The translations under genes were made by a program, and so were the position numbers. This document shows, one piece after another, positions 1 to 10,168 of a stretch of 64,000 nucleotides of DNA (the stretch's first letter is position 1; every line of letters begins with the position of its first letter). The notes under the pieces were generated by a model. The model saw only the letters and a list, made by a program, of their open reading frames with translations, was not told the origin of the DNA and ran no database searches. This DNA is from Gammaproteobacteria bacterium (GTDB taxonomy: Bacteria > Pseudomonadota > Gammaproteobacteria > Pseudomonadales > Litorivicinaceae). The DNA lies in the NCBI GenBank assembly GCA_024640985.1, contig JAHEDY010000004.1, forward strand, positions 1 through 64,000, read 5' to 3'.

Positions 1-87
1 CTGTAAATCGCTAGGAATGCGTCTCACAAAGTAATACACACCACGTTTGAGATAGGTGTATTTGGGGGCATCAATTTGTGCACTCAT
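1..87 (-). CDS. Site-specific integrase, N-terminus only (runs off left edge)
   Basis: The first 29 codons of a minus-strand gene start at an ATG at 87-85 and stay open to the window edge. The peptide contains KYTYLKRGVYYFVRRIPSDL, which resembles the N-terminal DNA-binding segment (DUF6538/arm-binding type) of phage and island tyrosine integrases. The catalytic domain lies outside the window. The gene begins 76 bases beyond the 3' end of a tRNA-Phe gene and points away from it, the usual arrangement for an integrase at the att site of an element inserted in a tRNA gene. No strong ribosome binding site is visible. The family call rests on a short peptide and on context. Confidence 0.6.
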   Translation of the reverse strand, partial: MSAQIDAPKYTYLKRGVYYFVRRIPSDLQ

Positions 88-163
88 TTGTTGTACCTAC
101 AATACTGCTGGACACGGTAAGTGCAGGCATATCAACGAGTTATGTAAAGAGATGTGCTGAGAA

Positions 164-240
<77 letters not shown>

Positions 241-257
241 ACAAGAGTAGGTCGCGT

Positions 258-286
258 ATTGAACAGAAATTGTTGGATGGTGTCAA
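258..286 (-). promoter_or_regulatory. Promoter of tRNA-Phe
   Basis: On the minus strand a perfect -35 TTGACA (286-281) is followed by a 17-base spacer and a -10-like TTCAAT (263-258). The next bases, ACGCGACC, form a GC-rich discriminator typical of stringently controlled stable-RNA promoters. Transcription would start near 251, about 11 bases before the tRNA. The -35 hexamer overlaps the stop codon of yggX (285-283). Confidence 0.75.
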
Positions 287-555
287 CTTGATGGCGGAAT
301 ATAGCCCTCTGCTCTAGCGTACTCCTCATTTTCAAGAAACCGATGCATTTCTTTCATCAAAAATTTTCTCGAGTCTGGCTCCATCAAACTCAACCGATGT
401 TCGTTAATGAGCATGGTTTGATTTGACTGCCACTCTTTCCAAGCTTTCTCCGAAACATTCTCGTAGAGATCTTTTCCTACCTGACCCGGCAGCGGTGGCG
501 CCAATAATCCTGGGAGTTCTTGCTTATATTTCCGACAAAAAACCAGACGCGTCAT
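283..555 (-). CDS. yggX: Fe(II)-trafficking / oxidative protection protein YggX
   Basis: This 90-residue protein matches the YggX family in length and pattern: conserved Cys at residue 7 in LVFCRKYKQELPGL, then KAWKEWQ and a C-terminal stretch with MEKEM-like MKEMHRFLENEEY. YggX is a small cytosolic protein linked to protection of iron-sulfur clusters. The gene overlaps the mutY stop by 4 bases (552-555), so it is probably translationally coupled to mutY, itself an iron-sulfur enzyme; mutY-yggX is a conserved pair in gammaproteobacteria. Its stop codon overlaps the -35 element of the downstream tRNA-Phe promoter. Confidence 0.95.
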   Translation of the reverse strand: MTRLVFCRKYKQELPGLLAPPLPGQVGKDLYENVSEKAWKEWQSNQTMLINEHRLSLMEPDSRKFLMKEMHRFLENEEYARAEGYIPPSS

Positions 556-1577
556 TTGATCTCCTCACGACTAAGAATGTGTTGAATGGGGGCAGGAACC
601 CCTTTTTGAAATCTCTCAGTTCGGCACCACTCACCTACTCGTACATCCGCCGAATTGACTGAGGCAACATAGTGCTCAATTCGAACTCGAAAGTGACTGA
701 AGGTGTGTTTGCTTGCTCCGACATACTCTGTTTCAAGCTGCTTTGTGTTTACGATATCTGCTGCCAATTGGTTCAAGCTTACCCCAATTGGTGGACAATA
801 AAGCCCGCCCCATATCCCCGGTGATGGCCTTTTAATAAAAAGCGTCTCTTCGTTTGCATTGACCAATTGCAACATAATCCAGAGCTCTTCTTGCCGCTGC
901 TTGACTTGCTTGCGCTCAGGGAACCTGGAAATCGAACCGCTTTGCAGTGCCTGGCAGTCATCGGCAACCGGGCAGGCTTTACAGTTGGGCTTACTGCGCC
1001 GACATATCAGTGAACCTAAGTCCATCATCGCTTGCGTATGTATTTTTGATTCAGCCCCGCTATCGGGGGTCAAGGTATCCGCAAGATCCCACAGTTGATT
1101 TTGCGCATTTGATTTGGATGGGTCGCCCGCGATGCAAAATAAGCGTGATAATACTCGTCTTACATTGCCATCTTGGATCACTCCTCTCGCTCCGAATCCA
1201 AGCGATAAGATAGCTCCTGCTGTTGAACGCCCGATTCCAGGCAGAGCGACCAAGGCGTCAAGATCATTCGGCAAACTCCCTTGATGCTCTTGCATAATCA
1301 ACTGCGCGGCTCGGTGAAGATTTCGCGCTCGTGAGTAGTATCCAAGGCCCGCCCAATGTGCTAACACGTCATCAATTGGTGCTGAAGCGAGAATTTCCTC
1401 CGAAGGAAAGCTCGCAACAAAACGATTGAAATACGGAATGACAACTTGGACTTGAGTTTGCTGAAGCATGATCTCCGAAATCCAAGTTTCATAGGGTCCA
1501 TGCTGCTGCCAAGGCAGATCGTGTCGGCCATGCTTTCTTTGCCATTCGGCAAGACGCTCTGCGAATCTTTCGATCAT
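552..1577 (-). CDS. mutY: A/G-specific adenine DNA glycosylase MutY
   Basis: This base-excision repair enzyme removes adenine mispaired with 8-oxoguanine. Its 341 residues are near the usual family length. Visible features are the catalytic Glu35 in SEIMLQQTQ, the helix-hairpin-helix LPGIGRSTAGA (about 112-122), the catalytic Asp136 in IQDGNVRRVL, and the 4Fe-4S ligands Cys192, 199, 202 and 208 (C-x6-C-x2-C-x5-C). The C-terminal third is the NUDIX-like domain that recognises 8-oxoG. The start overlaps the asmA stop by 4 bases, and the end overlaps yggX by 4, so asmA-mutY-yggX form one transcription unit. Confidence 0.97.
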   Translation of the reverse strand: MIERFAERLAEWQRKHGRHDLPWQQHGPYETWISEIMLQQTQVQVVIPYFNRFVASFPSEEILASAPIDDVLAHWAGLGYYSRARNLHRAAQLIMQEHQGSLPNDLDALVALPGIGRSTAGAILSLGFGARGVIQDGNVRRVLSRLFCIAGDPSKSNAQNQLWDLADTLTPDSGAESKIHTQAMMDLGSLICRRSKPNCKACPVADDCQALQSGSISRFPERKQVKQRQEELWIMLQLVNANEETLFIKRPSPGIWGGLYCPPIGVSLNQLAADIVNTKQLETEYVGASKHTFSHFRVRIEHYVASVNSADVRVGEWCRTERFQKGVPAPIQHILSREEIK

Positions 1578-3460
1578 TGCTTCAGCAGTTGTTGGAGAAG
1601 TTCGGATCCTTGGCCGGTAGCACGATCTTGAAGAGCATCCTGAACAGATGATTTCAGTGCGTCCTTTGCCTGTTGCAGTTGCTTTTGGGCTTTCTTTTTC
1701 ACCTCAACCTCAGCCATTTTGGACATGATGCGTTGAAGTGCCGTTTCATCCACTGAGCACGCAAGGTTCTCGTTGCGAATTTGTCCCCTACACACGAGTG
1801 GTAAACTGACTCCACGCAAAAACTCAGGAGCCATGCACGAACCAAGAACACCATCCGAGGGCACACGGATTGTTCCTTGAATGTTCGCGGCCGTCGAGAC
1901 AAGACTCACCCTTCCGCTTCCCTGAATATTCAAATTAGCGACGGTTGCATCGACAGCTTCGATGACAGCGATTCCTTCTTGAAATTCAGCTCTCGCTGTC
2001 AGTGTATCGGCAGCATCGAAAATACTTTCCCCATTTCCTCCGCTCAACTGACAGAGCGTATCAGACAGATTGAGGGGGCCGAGGAACGCATTTTTGATCT
2101 GCAGTCGTAAGGGCCCCGAAACGGAAGCCAACATTTCGTCCGGTGTCCGTCCCGCCATCCGCAGATCAAAGGTCGATTTTAGAGATCCCGATAGCGAATC
2201 AAGCGGTTTGGAAAACTCAAATTGTGAAAGTTGCATCTCAGTCATTGAGCCTGTGATATTGGTAATTTGTGGCGCGATCAGATGCGTGCCGGCGAGCCGG
2301 AGTTCTCCGCCAAAAAGGTTTGCATCTAGTCGGCCGAGCGTAATTTCATCTGACCCTACACCCAGATCGAAACCTACCTGGTTGACCAAGTGGCTGGAGA
2401 CGGTCAACTCGCCAAAATCAAGTTTGTAGGTTCCAGTCACCAAGGGGAACGGCATTGTCGATGAGCCTGGCTGTGCTGACGGATCTGAGGATAAATAGCT
2501 GTCGAGGTTGAGCCTATCTGCGAGTAGTTCCAAGTCCACATTCAATGGACGTAAGCTAAGATCAATCCGGCCATCGATACTGGTTTCGTCGAGGATCAGC
2601 GAAAAAGGCCGTAGACTTATCATTTCGTTAGATAACTTGATCCCAGTATTGATGGACAGCCGATTCAGTCGTTCGAGATTCTGTGTATCAGGAACCGGCC
2701 AATTACCAGATCTTAACCATTTCCGCAGGGAAAACTCGCTAACCTCAATTTGGCCTTCGCCACTCAATTGTCCTTCGCTTGAAGCACTCAGATAACCGTC
2801 ATACGCCAAAGTCAAATCACGTGATTCGATAGACGACTGCCGGATCGTCAATCCGTCAAAGCTTGCCGTTGGAATGATTTCTGCGCGAACCGTGATTGGC
2901 GCTTGATAATCGCGAAAGGTAATGTAAGCCGATAGCAATAAATCACTTGCGGTTACAGGTGATAGTGAGTCGACGGAGAGCTCAAGGCGACTGAGCATTA
3001 GGTCAGGATGCAGTCCAAGAATCTCACCGTCAGTAACAGCCACTTGTCTGATTAAAATCGTTTTCGATTCCGACGCGCTCGCATCTTCGCTCATGGCTGA
3101 TGGCTGTTTCGAATGAGAGAGTTCGAGTTTGACCTTGGGTGCAATCGCAGTGAGTTGATCGATGATGATGGTGTCGCTCAAGACGGAGAAAATCGATAAG
3201 GAGCCTTCCAATTGATCGGCTTCAAACCTCCAGTTATTCGATGAGGCGCTGACATCGTCCATTGAAATGCCGAACCATGGCCAGAACGTCCACTCAATAT
3301 TTCCTTTAAGTTCAAGTTGAACCTGTTGGTTCTTAGCGGCATTGACGAGCGTTGGCTTTAAGTCATTTGGATCGAGTACTTGGGTGATGTAGGCGACCGT
3401 TGCAGCCAACGCCACAATCGAAATTACTATTAAGATTAAAAAACCTTTTACAAATCGCAT
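1574..3460 (-). CDS. asmA: AsmA family protein
   Basis: This 628-residue protein has an N-terminal membrane anchor (about residues 5-26, FLILIVISIVALAATVAYI) followed by a long periplasmic region rich in beta-strands. The order (N-terminal AsmA domain with LDPNDLKPTLVNAAKN, then the C-terminal AsmA repeat region ending in charged coiled sequence) is typical of AsmA. AsmA-like proteins are large membrane-anchored bridge proteins that influence outer-membrane lipid and protein assembly; the exact substrate is unknown. It is the first gene of the minus-strand unit, divergent from hisB, with about 70 bases for two promoters. The C-terminus (AKDALKSSVQDALQDRA) is amphipathic and Gln/Ala-rich. Confidence 0.9.
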   Translation of the reverse strand: MRFVKGFLILIVISIVALAATVAYITQVLDPNDLKPTLVNAAKNQQVQLELKGNIEWTFWPWFGISMDDVSASSNNWRFEADQLEGSLSIFSVLSDTIIIDQLTAIAPKVKLELSHSKQPSAMSEDASASESKTILIRQVAVTDGEILGLHPDLMLSRLELSVDSLSPVTASDLLLSAYITFRDYQAPITVRAEIIPTASFDGLTIRQSSIESRDLTLAYDGYLSASSEGQLSGEGQIEVSEFSLRKWLRSGNWPVPDTQNLERLNRLSINTGIKLSNEMISLRPFSLILDETSIDGRIDLSLRPLNVDLELLADRLNLDSYLSSDPSAQPGSSTMPFPLVTGTYKLDFGELTVSSHLVNQVGFDLGVGSDEITLGRLDANLFGGELRLAGTHLIAPQITNITGSMTEMQLSQFEFSKPLDSLSGSLKSTFDLRMAGRTPDEMLASVSGPLRLQIKNAFLGPLNLSDTLCQLSGGNGESIFDAADTLTARAEFQEGIAVIEAVDATVANLNIQGSGRVSLVSTAANIQGTIRVPSDGVLGSCMAPEFLRGVSLPLVCRGQIRNENLACSVDETALQRIMSKMAEVEVKKKAQKQLQQAKDALKSSVQDALQDRATGQGSELLQQLLKQ

Positions 3461-3494
3461 GACACCCTCTGTCGTCAGTCGGACCCAGTACCGC

Positions 3495-3500
3495 TATACT
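3495..3500 (+). promoter_or_regulatory. Candidate -10 element for the hisBHAF operon
   Basis: TATACT in the context CCGCTATACTACGG lies about 32 bases upstream of the hisB start. A weak -35 (TCGTCA, 3472-3477) is 17 bases upstream. The same CCGCTATACT decamer precedes typA. A good ribosome binding site (AAGGAA) follows at about 3520. Confidence 0.5.
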
Positions 3501-3531
3501 ACGGTGTTTATAACGGCTTAAGGAACAGGCC

Positions 3532-4125
3532 ATGGCAGATCGTATTGCCTCAGTTGAACGAAATACACTGGAAACGCAGATTCAAATCAACCTGAATCTC
3601 GATGGAACCGGTATTGGCGAGTTCAACACGGGGATTCCATTTTTCGAACACATGCTGGATCAAGTCTCGCGTCATGGCTTAGTGGATCTTCAAATTCAGG
3701 CGACTGGTGATCTTGAAATTGATGACCACCACACTGTCGAAGACGTCGGTATTACGCTGGGTCAGGCATTTGCTCAAGCTGTTGGCGATAAAAAAGGGAT
3801 GACTCGCTATGGTCATGCTTACGTGCCGCTTGATGAAGCTTTGAGTCGAGTCGTGATTGATTTTTCGGGGCGGCCTGGTTTGTTTTATGAAATCCCATTT
3901 ACGCGTTCTGCCGTTGGCGGTTTTGACGTGGATCTTTTCAGAGAATTTTTTCAAGGCTTTGTGAATCATGCACAAGTCACTTTGCATATCGATAATCTGA
4001 AGGGCGACAATTCACATCATCAAATAGAAACTGTGTTTAAGGCGTTTGGTCGTGCTTTGCGGATGGCGTTGACGCCTGATGTGCGGATGAGTGGGATCGT
4101 TCCCTCGACCAAAGGGTCTTTATAA
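3532..4125 (+). CDS. hisB: Imidazoleglycerol-phosphate dehydratase
   Basis: This enzyme catalyses the sixth step of histidine synthesis, dehydrating imidazole glycerol phosphate. At 197 residues it is the monofunctional form, lacking the phosphatase half of the enterobacterial HisB. The two metal-binding motifs are visible: DDHHTVED near residue 66 and HHQIE near residue 165. It opens the hisB-hisH-hisA-hisF unit. hisH starts on the base after the stop. The start ATG follows AAGGAACAGGCC. Confidence 0.98.
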   Translation: MADRIASVERNTLETQIQINLNLDGTGIGEFNTGIPFFEHMLDQVSRHGLVDLQIQATGDLEIDDHHTVEDVGITLGQAFAQAVGDKKGMTRYGHAYVPLDEALSRVVIDFSGRPGLFYEIPFTRSAVGGFDVDLFREFFQGFVNHAQVTLHIDNLKGDNSHHQIETVFKAFGRALRMALTPDVRMSGIVPSTKGSL

Positions 4126-4767
4126 ATGCGACAAACAGTCGCGGTTATTGACTACGGGTCTGGAAATCTTCACAGCGTTGCAAAAGCAGTCGAGCATGCC
4201 GGTTCAAATCAAGTGGTCGTGACTTCTGATGCGGCAACGATTGCCGCCGTTGATCGAGTTATCTTGCCAGGAGTTGGCGCGATGGGCGATTGCATGAGAG
4301 GACTTCAGGAGCGTGGATTAGATCGCGTTGTTTTGGATTTGATTGGATCAAAGCCCTTGATGGCCGTTTGTGTCGGGATGCAGATTCTCACGGAGTATGG
4401 GGAAGAAAGTTCAGGCATCCATGCGCTTGGTGTCTTTCAAGGCCACATCACGCAATTTCCTCGGTCGATGACTGGATGCGCCGGTGAGCCGCTTAAAGTG
4501 CCTCACATGGGGTGGAATGAAGTGATGCAGGTTTCGCATCCTATGTGGGAAGGAATCCCAGACCGAACGCGTTTTTATTTTGTGCATAGCTACCGGTACG
4601 CGGATATTCATGCCGAGTGTGTTGTTGGCACCTGTGACTATGGGTCTCCCTTTGCAGCCGCGCTTGCAAGAGACAGGGTGTTTGCGGTCCAGTTTCATCC
4701 TGAAAAATCGCATGATTTTGGCATTCAACTTTATCGTAACTTTTTAACTTGGGACGGGACATGCTGA
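4126..4767 (+). CDS. hisH: Imidazole glycerol phosphate synthase, glutaminase subunit HisH
   Basis: This class I glutamine amidotransferase (213 residues) supplies ammonia to HisF. The nucleophile is Cys82 in AVCVGMQ, and the His191/Glu193 pair lies in QFHPEKS. The oxyanion region is [12 protein letters not shown]. It directly abuts hisB, and its last 7 bases overlap the hisA start. The pairing with hisF three genes on supports the synthase complex. The residue after the nucleophile is Val where many homologues have Leu. Confidence 0.97.
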   Translation: MRQTVAVIDYGSGNLHSVAKAVEHAGSNQVVVTSDAATIAAVDRVILPGVGAMGDCMRGLQERGLDRVVLDLIGSKPLMAVCVGMQILTEYGEESSGIHALGVFQGHITQFPRSMTGCAGEPLKVPHMGWNEVMQVSHPMWEGIPDRTRFYFVHSYRYADIHAECVVGTCDYGSPFAAALARDRVFAVQFHPEKSHDFGIQLYRNFLTWDGTC

Positions 4768-5492
4768 TTATTCCTGCTATTGATCTGAAAAATGGGACTT
4801 GTGTGCGTCTTCGCCAGGGACGTATGGAGGATGCGACCGTCTATTCAGATGACCCCGTAGCGACTGCAGATCGATGGGTTGATGCTGGAGCACAACGGTT
4901 GCATGTGGTTGATCTCGATGGTGCGTTTGCCGGTAAGCCTGAAAATAAAGAGGCTGTCGCCGGAATTTTGAGCAAACATCCTGAGCTTCCGGTGCAACTT
5001 GGCGGCGGCGTTCGTGATATTGCGACCATCGATGCGTACCTTGATCTTGGGTTGAGGTGGGTCATTATCGGAACTCAAGCAGTCAAAGAGCCTGAATTTG
5101 TGACAGAAGCTTGCCGGCAGTTTCCTAATCAAATCATTGTGGGTGTCGATGCCAAAGATGGTTGGGTGGCTACAGAAGGATGGGCTGAAGCAAGTACGGT
5201 CTCAGCCGTGGAAGTCGTCAAGCGATTTGCTGATGTTGGTGTTTCTTCGATCGTCTACACCGATATCGGTCGGGATGGCATGCTCTCTGGAGTCAACATT
5301 GAGGCGACCGCATCGTTGGCACGTGAAACAGGGTGTCCGGTCATCGCTTCTGGTGGTTTAAAAGGGTTATCGGATGTGACTGAGCTTCTCGCTGTTGAAG
5401 CAGATGGTGTCATCGGCGCAATCACTGGTCGGGCGATTTATGAAGGCACTCTTGATCTGTCTGAAGCCATCGGTTTGACGGAGTCGAGATAG
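4761..5492 (+). CDS. hisA: Phosphoribosylformimino-5-aminoimidazole carboxamide ribotide isomerase HisA
   Basis: This (beta/alpha)8 barrel isomerase (243 residues) converts ProFAR to PRFAR in histidine synthesis. It begins MLIIPAIDL with the catalytic Asp8; the second catalytic Asp is in YTDIGRDGM near residue 129. Phosphate-binding loops are QLGGGVRD and IASGGLKG. I chose the ATG at 4761 over an in-frame TTG at 4749 because the family starts immediately before the IPAID strand. It overlaps the hisH stop, so coupling is likely. Confidence 0.97.
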   Translation: MLIIPAIDLKNGTCVRLRQGRMEDATVYSDDPVATADRWVDAGAQRLHVVDLDGAFAGKPENKEAVAGILSKHPELPVQLGGGVRDIATIDAYLDLGLRWVIIGTQAVKEPEFVTEACRQFPNQIIVGVDAKDGWVATEGWAEASTVSAVEVVKRFADVGVSSIVYTDIGRDGMLSGVNIEATASLARETGCPVIASGGLKGLSDVTELLAVEADGVIGAITGRAIYEGTLDLSEAIGLTESR

Positions 5493-6254
5493 GTGGGGCT
5501 TGCGAAACGAGTCATCCCATGTCTCGATGTTGATCAGGGGCGTGTCGTCAAAGGTGTTCAGTTCGAGGGTATTCGAGATGCAGGCGATCCTGTTGAGATC
5601 AGTCGTCGTTATAATCAAGAAGGTGCCGATGAGATCACGTTTTTAGATATTACAGCGAGCCATGAGAATCGAGCGACGACCTATGACACGGTGTCACGGA
5701 TGGCAAGTGAAGTGTTTATCCCTTTGACTGTCGGTGGAGGCGTTCGAAACACCGACAACATTCGTGATTTACTCCTCGCAGGCGCAGATAAAGTGAGCAT
5801 CAATACAGCGGCTGTCTTCGAGCCCGAGTTTGTCAAAAAAGCAGCAGATAAATTTGGATCCCAATGCATCGTTGTGGCCATTGATGCGAAACAGGTAGGA
5901 CCAGACCGTTGGGAAATTTTCACCCACGGAGGGCGCAAACCAACCGGTTTCGATGCAGTTGAATGGGCTCAGCGGATGGTTTCTTACGGCGCCGGAGAGA
6001 TTCTGCTCACCTCGATGGATCGAGATGGGACTCGTGATGGGTTTGATTTGGATCTGACTCGATCGGTCGCTGATGCTGTGACTGTTCCTGTGATTGCTTC
6101 AGGTGGTGTTGGTAATTTGCGGCATTTGGTTGATGGTGTGATCGAGGGACACGCTGAGGCCGTTTTGGCCGCAAGCATCTTCCATTTCGGGCAATTCACC
6201 ATTGGCGAAGCGAAAGAAGCCATGGCCAATGCTGGCATCGAGATCCGTCGCTAA
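5493..6254 (+). CDS. hisF: Imidazole glycerol phosphate synthase, cyclase subunit HisF
   Basis: This 253-residue barrel enzyme forms imidazole glycerol phosphate and AICAR from PRFAR with ammonia from HisH. Catalytic aspartates are in IPCLDVDQG (Asp12) and TSMDRDGT (about 131). Phosphate loops LTVGGGVRN and IASGGVGN are present. It starts with GTG on the base after the hisA stop and has no clear ribosome binding site of its own, so coupled reinitiation is likely. Its TAA stop overlaps the stop of the convergent protease gene in the tetranucleotide CTAA (6251-6254). Confidence 0.97.
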   Translation: MGLAKRVIPCLDVDQGRVVKGVQFEGIRDAGDPVEISRRYNQEGADEITFLDITASHENRATTYDTVSRMASEVFIPLTVGGGVRNTDNIRDLLLAGADKVSINTAAVFEPEFVKKAADKFGSQCIVVAIDAKQVGPDRWEIFTHGGRKPTGFDAVEWAQRMVSYGAGEILLTSMDRDGTRDGFDLDLTRSVADAVTVPVIASGGVGNLRHLVDGVIEGHAEAVLAASIFHFGQFTIGEAKEAMANAGIEIRR

Positions 6255-7504
6255 CGGGCTAGAAGCTGAGCTCCGCGGAGCAAGTTGTAGGCGTGAAGTA
6301 ACTGATTGTCTTTGGTCAGCCGATCGACAACCCTCTCGTTGGTTAGGTCTTCGGCTCCTATGTTTTCTAAATGCTTGGGAAGATCTGCCTCGCGAACACG
6401 GGTATCTGATTCAATCAATGCCTCACCGCCAGAAACCTGAATGGTGGGCTGAATCCCGGTTGCTTGAATCGAGCGACCATTCGGCGTGTAGTACAGTGCT
6501 GTCGTTAGTTTTAAAGCATAGTCGTTTTCAAGTGTTAAGATGGTTTGCACCGAACCTTTCCCAAAGGAGGGTGTGCCAATCAGCACGGCACGTTCATGAT
6601 CTTGGAGTGCCCCGGCAACGATTTCTGCTGCAGATGCAGAGCCACCGTTAATCAGGATGACGATCGGCTCTTGGTTTAGGACTGTGGCGTTAGTCGCCTC
6701 ATATTTGGCATCGAGAAACTCATCGCGTCCTTTGGTGCTGACAATGAGACCCTGGTCAATAAATGCATCAACCACTTCGATCGCTGCGGACAATACGCCA
6801 CCAGGATTGTTTCGCAAATCGAGGATGAGGCCGTTGAGCTGACCTTGGGCCTTTAGATTTCCGATGGCCTTTATCAGATCTGGGCCCGTGCGGTTTTGGA
6901 ATTGTGAAATGCGAAGATAACCCACTCCGTGGGGAAGCATTTCTTGCCTAACACTGGTGACACGGATGACAGCACGTTCGAGTGCCACCGTTAATTCTTC
7001 AGCCTTGCCTTGCACCTCCCGAACAATCCCAAGTTCCACTGTGGAACCAAGCGGTCCTCGCAGAATATCGATAGCTTCCTGAAGACTGATATCACGAATT
7101 GGTTGGTCGTCGACATGCGTGATGACATCTTTCGCCAAAATTCCCGCACGTGATGCCGGAGAATCGTCGATTGGAGCAATCACTTCAATTAGGCCGTTCA
7201 CGACATCCATTTCGATGCCAATCCCGCCAAATGAACCTGAGGTTGAGTCACGAAGGCTTGAAACATCCCGGGGCTTTAAGTAGCCCGAGTGAGGGTCGAG
7301 CTTGGTGAGCATGCCATTGATTGCATCGTTTAATAGCGTCTGGTCATCAATTTCTTCAACATACTCGCCCTTGATATGCTCATACACTTCAATGAATGCA
7401 CGCAAGGCATCGAGCGATTCCACATCAGAGGGTTGTTCTGCAGCATGAAGAGCAAAAGGGGCGATGAGGAGACAGCTCAGAGTATTTCGAATTAGTTTCA
7501 TCAT
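6251..7504 (-). CDS. ctpA: Carboxyl-terminal processing protease (S41 family, CtpA/Prc-like)
   Basis: This secreted serine protease has 417 residues. It has a signal peptide (about 1-21, cleaved near FALHA), a PDZ domain (about 90-170, GGIGIEMD...SPASRAGI) and an S41 core. The catalytic pair is Ser289 in [10 protein letters not shown] and Lys316 in FGKGSVQ. It cleaves unfolded or C-terminally tagged periplasmic proteins. The gene lies 4 bases after envC, and the gpmI-envC-ctpA order is conserved in gammaproteobacteria, which suggests a link to cell-wall hydrolase control. Two ATG codons are adjacent at the start; the first is used here. Confidence 0.95.
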   Translation of the reverse strand: MMKLIRNTLSCLLIAPFALHAAEQPSDVESLDALRAFIEVYEHIKGEYVEEIDDQTLLNDAINGMLTKLDPHSGYLKPRDVSSLRDSTSGSFGGIGIEMDVVNGLIEVIAPIDDSPASRAGILAKDVITHVDDQPIRDISLQEAIDILRGPLGSTVELGIVREVQGKAEELTVALERAVIRVTSVRQEMLPHGVGYLRISQFQNRTGPDLIKAIGNLKAQGQLNGLILDLRNNPGGVLSAAIEVVDAFIDQGLIVSTKGRDEFLDAKYEATNATVLNQEPIVILINGGSASAAEIVAGALQDHERAVLIGTPSFGKGSVQTILTLENDYALKLTTALYYTPNGRSIQATGIQPTIQVSGGEALIESDTRVREADLPKHLENIGAEDLTNERVVDRLTKDNQLLHAYNLLRGAQLLAR

Positions 7505-7508
7505 GTTC

Positions 7509-8594
7509 TCAGTTTAACCATGAACTTGGATTGACAGACTTTCCGTTTCGGGTCACTCCGAAATATAAAGCAGTCACATCCAGACTACCTGTATTTCCAG
7601 CAATCGCAATCACCTGGCGGGCGAGAACTGCCTGCCCAGTTTCGACTTTTAAGCTCTGGTTGTGACCGTAAATGGTGGCATGCCCATCGTTGTGTGCAAT
7701 GACGATCACCAGTCCGTAGCCGAGCAGATAACCAGCGTATGCCACTTTCCCGGCTTGTACAGCTCTGACATCGCTACCGTCAGTGGCACTGATCACAAGT
7801 CCTTGCCAGTCACCAAAGCCGTCTTGTCGATTTTGCCCGAAGCGGCGCAAGACGCGTCCATCGACAGGCCATCGCATTTTACCTTTCAGGGGTTCAAGCG
7901 CTGCGCCTCCGGATTCGAGCTGGAGTGATTTAATCCGCCGGTCTAATGATTGAAGATCAGAGTTCAGAGCGTCTTCACGCTGTTGTTTGGTCCGTAAATT
8001 GCGGCTGATACTTGCTAACAACTGCCGCTGGTCTCGAGTGCGTTGCGATAGAGCGTCCCGTGTATCAGTGAGGTCGAGCAGTGTTTTTTGCGCGTTATTG
8101 GTATTTCGCTCTTGCTCGACCAATAACGATCGCAAGTTGTCGGCAGTCGCTTCGATCTCCGCTGCATTTTTTTGACGTGCTTCCAATAAAAATGGAAGGT
8201 ACTCCGAGAGATGACCTTCACTTGGTGTGCTTGATCGGAGTGCTCGGCCTGTGACGTAATAGGCGACGAGCTCGTTTCGATATTGGTCAAGAAGTCTCTG
8301 AAGATCTGAGGTCTTTGAGACGATTTTGTTTTCGGTCTCTTGCTGGGTTTCGCTGAGATCTCGTAATACCTGTTCTGAAGAGGCGATTTCCCGAGTCAGT
8401 TTTTTTGATTCGGAATTCAGTCGATTCAGCTCTGATTCGATCACCTTCAATTTTTTGGCATCGAGTTGCACATCGCGTTTGAGTGTTTTCAGCTGTTGTT
8501 CGGCCCGAAGACGCTGAGTCTCAGCATCTTGAATCTCACTAGCCTGGCTTTGAATGCTAACAAGAGCGATCCATAACCAAACGATTGCTCGCAT
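7509..8594 (-). CDS. envC: Murein hydrolase activator EnvC
   Basis: This periplasmic division protein (361 residues) has a signal peptide (about 1-18, IALVSIQSQA), a long coiled coil (about 20-230) and a C-terminal LytM/M23 domain (about 240-361). The LytM domain is degenerate: the zinc-site region reads QGLVISATDGSDV and lacks the expected His and Asp, although HATIYGH is kept. That is the known state of EnvC, which activates amidases such as AmiA/AmiB rather than cutting peptidoglycan itself. Its start overlaps the gpmI stop by one base. Confidence 0.94.
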   Translation of the reverse strand: MRAIVWLWIALVSIQSQASEIQDAETQRLRAEQQLKTLKRDVQLDAKKLKVIESELNRLNSESKKLTREIASSEQVLRDLSETQQETENKIVSKTSDLQRLLDQYRNELVAYYVTGRALRSSTPSEGHLSEYLPFLLEARQKNAAEIEATADNLRSLLVEQERNTNNAQKTLLDLTDTRDALSQRTRDQRQLLASISRNLRTKQQREDALNSDLQSLDRRIKSLQLESGGAALEPLKGKMRWPVDGRVLRRFGQNRQDGFGDWQGLVISATDGSDVRAVQAGKVAYAGYLLGYGLVIVIAHNDGHATIYGHNQSLKVETGQAVLARQVIAIAGNTGSLDVTALYFGVTRNGKSVNPSSWLN

Positions 8595-10123
8595 TAGAAT
8601 TGAAGGAGCGACCGGCCGGTCATTTCGGTTGGTTGATCGACAGCTAATAGTGCCAATAACGTCGGTGCGACGTCACGCAGAGCGCCAGGCGATAATCCTT
8701 TTGCGCCCAAAGGATTGGCTGCTAACCAGATGGGTACCGGGCCTGTGGTATGCGCAGTAAACGGCTGCCCATTGTCAGGGTTAAGCATTTGTTCCGCGTT
8801 TCCGTGATCCGCTGTGATCAGACAGGCTGCACCGACCGCGTCGCAGGCTTGGATCACTTGTCCAACTGCCTCATCGAGTGCTTCGATCGCTTGGACAGCA
8901 GCATCAAAATTGCCGGTGTGACCCACCATGTCTCCATTGGCATAATTGCAGACGATCAGATCAAAGGATTGTTTCGAAATGGCATCCACTAAGTACTGAG
9001 TGACTTTTGGAGCGCTCATTTCAGGCTGTAAATCATAGGTCGCGACTTTGGGAGATGGGATTAATTCGCGATGTTCACCAGCAACTAAGGCCTCTTGGCC
9101 GCCACTGAAAAAGAAGGTGACGTGCGCATACTTCTCTGTTTCCGCGATCCGAAGTTGTCTCAGGCCTGCTTGAGAAACCACCTCACCCAAAGTTTTGGTG
9201 AGCGTTTCTGGGGGGAAGGCTACTCGGACATTTAAATCATCGGCGTATTGGGTCAGGGTCGATACTGAAAGATCGGGGATCCAGTTGGGCCGATTGAGTT
9301 CGGGTAGCGATTTGGCACTGAGCGCTTTGGTAATTTCTCGCGCACGATCGGCTCTGAAGTTCATCACGATGACCACATCTTCAGAGCGCATTTCCCATGA
9401 TTCGCCCAGCCGAGTTGCTCGGACGAATTCGTCATTTTCACCGCGTTGATAGGCCTGCTGTAGACCCTCAATCGCTGTTCCTGCTGAGAATTCGGCTTGG
9501 CTTTTGGTGATTAGATCAAAGGCGTTTTGGATCCGATCCCAATTGTTATCACGGTCCATCGCGTAATACCGTCCACAGAGGCTCGAGAGCTTATAGTTGG
9601 TATGCACCGTTTCCAGGCGTTGGAAGCGTACCAAGGATGCTTCTGCTGACTGTGGAGGCATGTCTCGCCCATCGAGGAATGCGTGCAATCGAGTCATGGG
9701 AACGCCTAAGGAATCGGCCAGCCCAATCATTGCTTCAATGTGGTCTTCGTGGCTATGAACGCCGCCAGGACTTAATAAACCCAGTACATGCAGGGTGCCG
9801 CCCTGAGCTTTGGCTTGTCGGCATGCGCTGACTAATACTTCGTTGGTTTCAAAATCACCTTCGTCGATCGCTTTACTAATGCGCGTGAAGTCTTGATACA
9901 CAATGCGGCCTGTTCCGAGGTTCATGTGTCCTACCTCGGAGTTGCCCATTTGGCCTTTTGGCAAGCCAACCGCTTCACCAGATGTCTCAAGTGTTGCGTG
10001 CGGCACGGTTTGATTCAGACGATCAAAGGTTGGCGTGTTCGCGTGATAGATTGCATTATCGTCTGCTGCTTCGCGCAGCCCGAAGCCGTCCAAAATCAAA
10101 AGTACAACAGGTTTTGGTCGCAT
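8594..10123 (-). CDS. gpmI: 2,3-bisphosphoglycerate-independent phosphoglycerate mutase
   Basis: This manganese-dependent glycolytic enzyme (509 residues) interconverts 3- and 2-phosphoglycerate. The first metal aspartate is in LLILDGFG (Asp12), and the phospho-serine is Ser62 in GNSEVGHMNLGTG. The C-terminal metal motif ITADHGNAEQM is intact. It is the first gene of the gpmI-envC-ctpA unit and is divergent from the rhodanese-grxC-secB unit across about 120 bases. Confidence 0.98.
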   Translation of the reverse strand: MRPKPVVLLILDGFGLREAADDNAIYHANTPTFDRLNQTVPHATLETSGEAVGLPKGQMGNSEVGHMNLGTGRIVYQDFTRISKAIDEGDFETNEVLVSACRQAKAQGGTLHVLGLLSPGGVHSHEDHIEAMIGLADSLGVPMTRLHAFLDGRDMPPQSAEASLVRFQRLETVHTNYKLSSLCGRYYAMDRDNNWDRIQNAFDLITKSQAEFSAGTAIEGLQQAYQRGENDEFVRATRLGESWEMRSEDVVIVMNFRADRAREITKALSAKSLPELNRPNWIPDLSVSTLTQYADDLNVRVAFPPETLTKTLGEVVSQAGLRQLRIAETEKYAHVTFFFSGGQEALVAGEHRELIPSPKVATYDLQPEMSAPKVTQYLVDAISKQSFDLIVCNYANGDMVGHTGNFDAAVQAIEALDEAVGQVIQACDAVGAACLITADHGNAEQMLNPDNGQPFTAHTTGPVPIWLAANPLGAKGLSPGALRDVAPTLLALLAVDQPTEMTGRSLLQF

Positions 10124-10168
10124 GGTTTGGTCCAGAAATCATCGAATTAAACGGATCTCGGCAAGGAT

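Noticed and set aside
7509-8594. EnvC with missing zinc ligands as a decayed peptidase
   Set aside because: Loss of the M23 catalytic residues is normal for EnvC, which works as an amidase activator.
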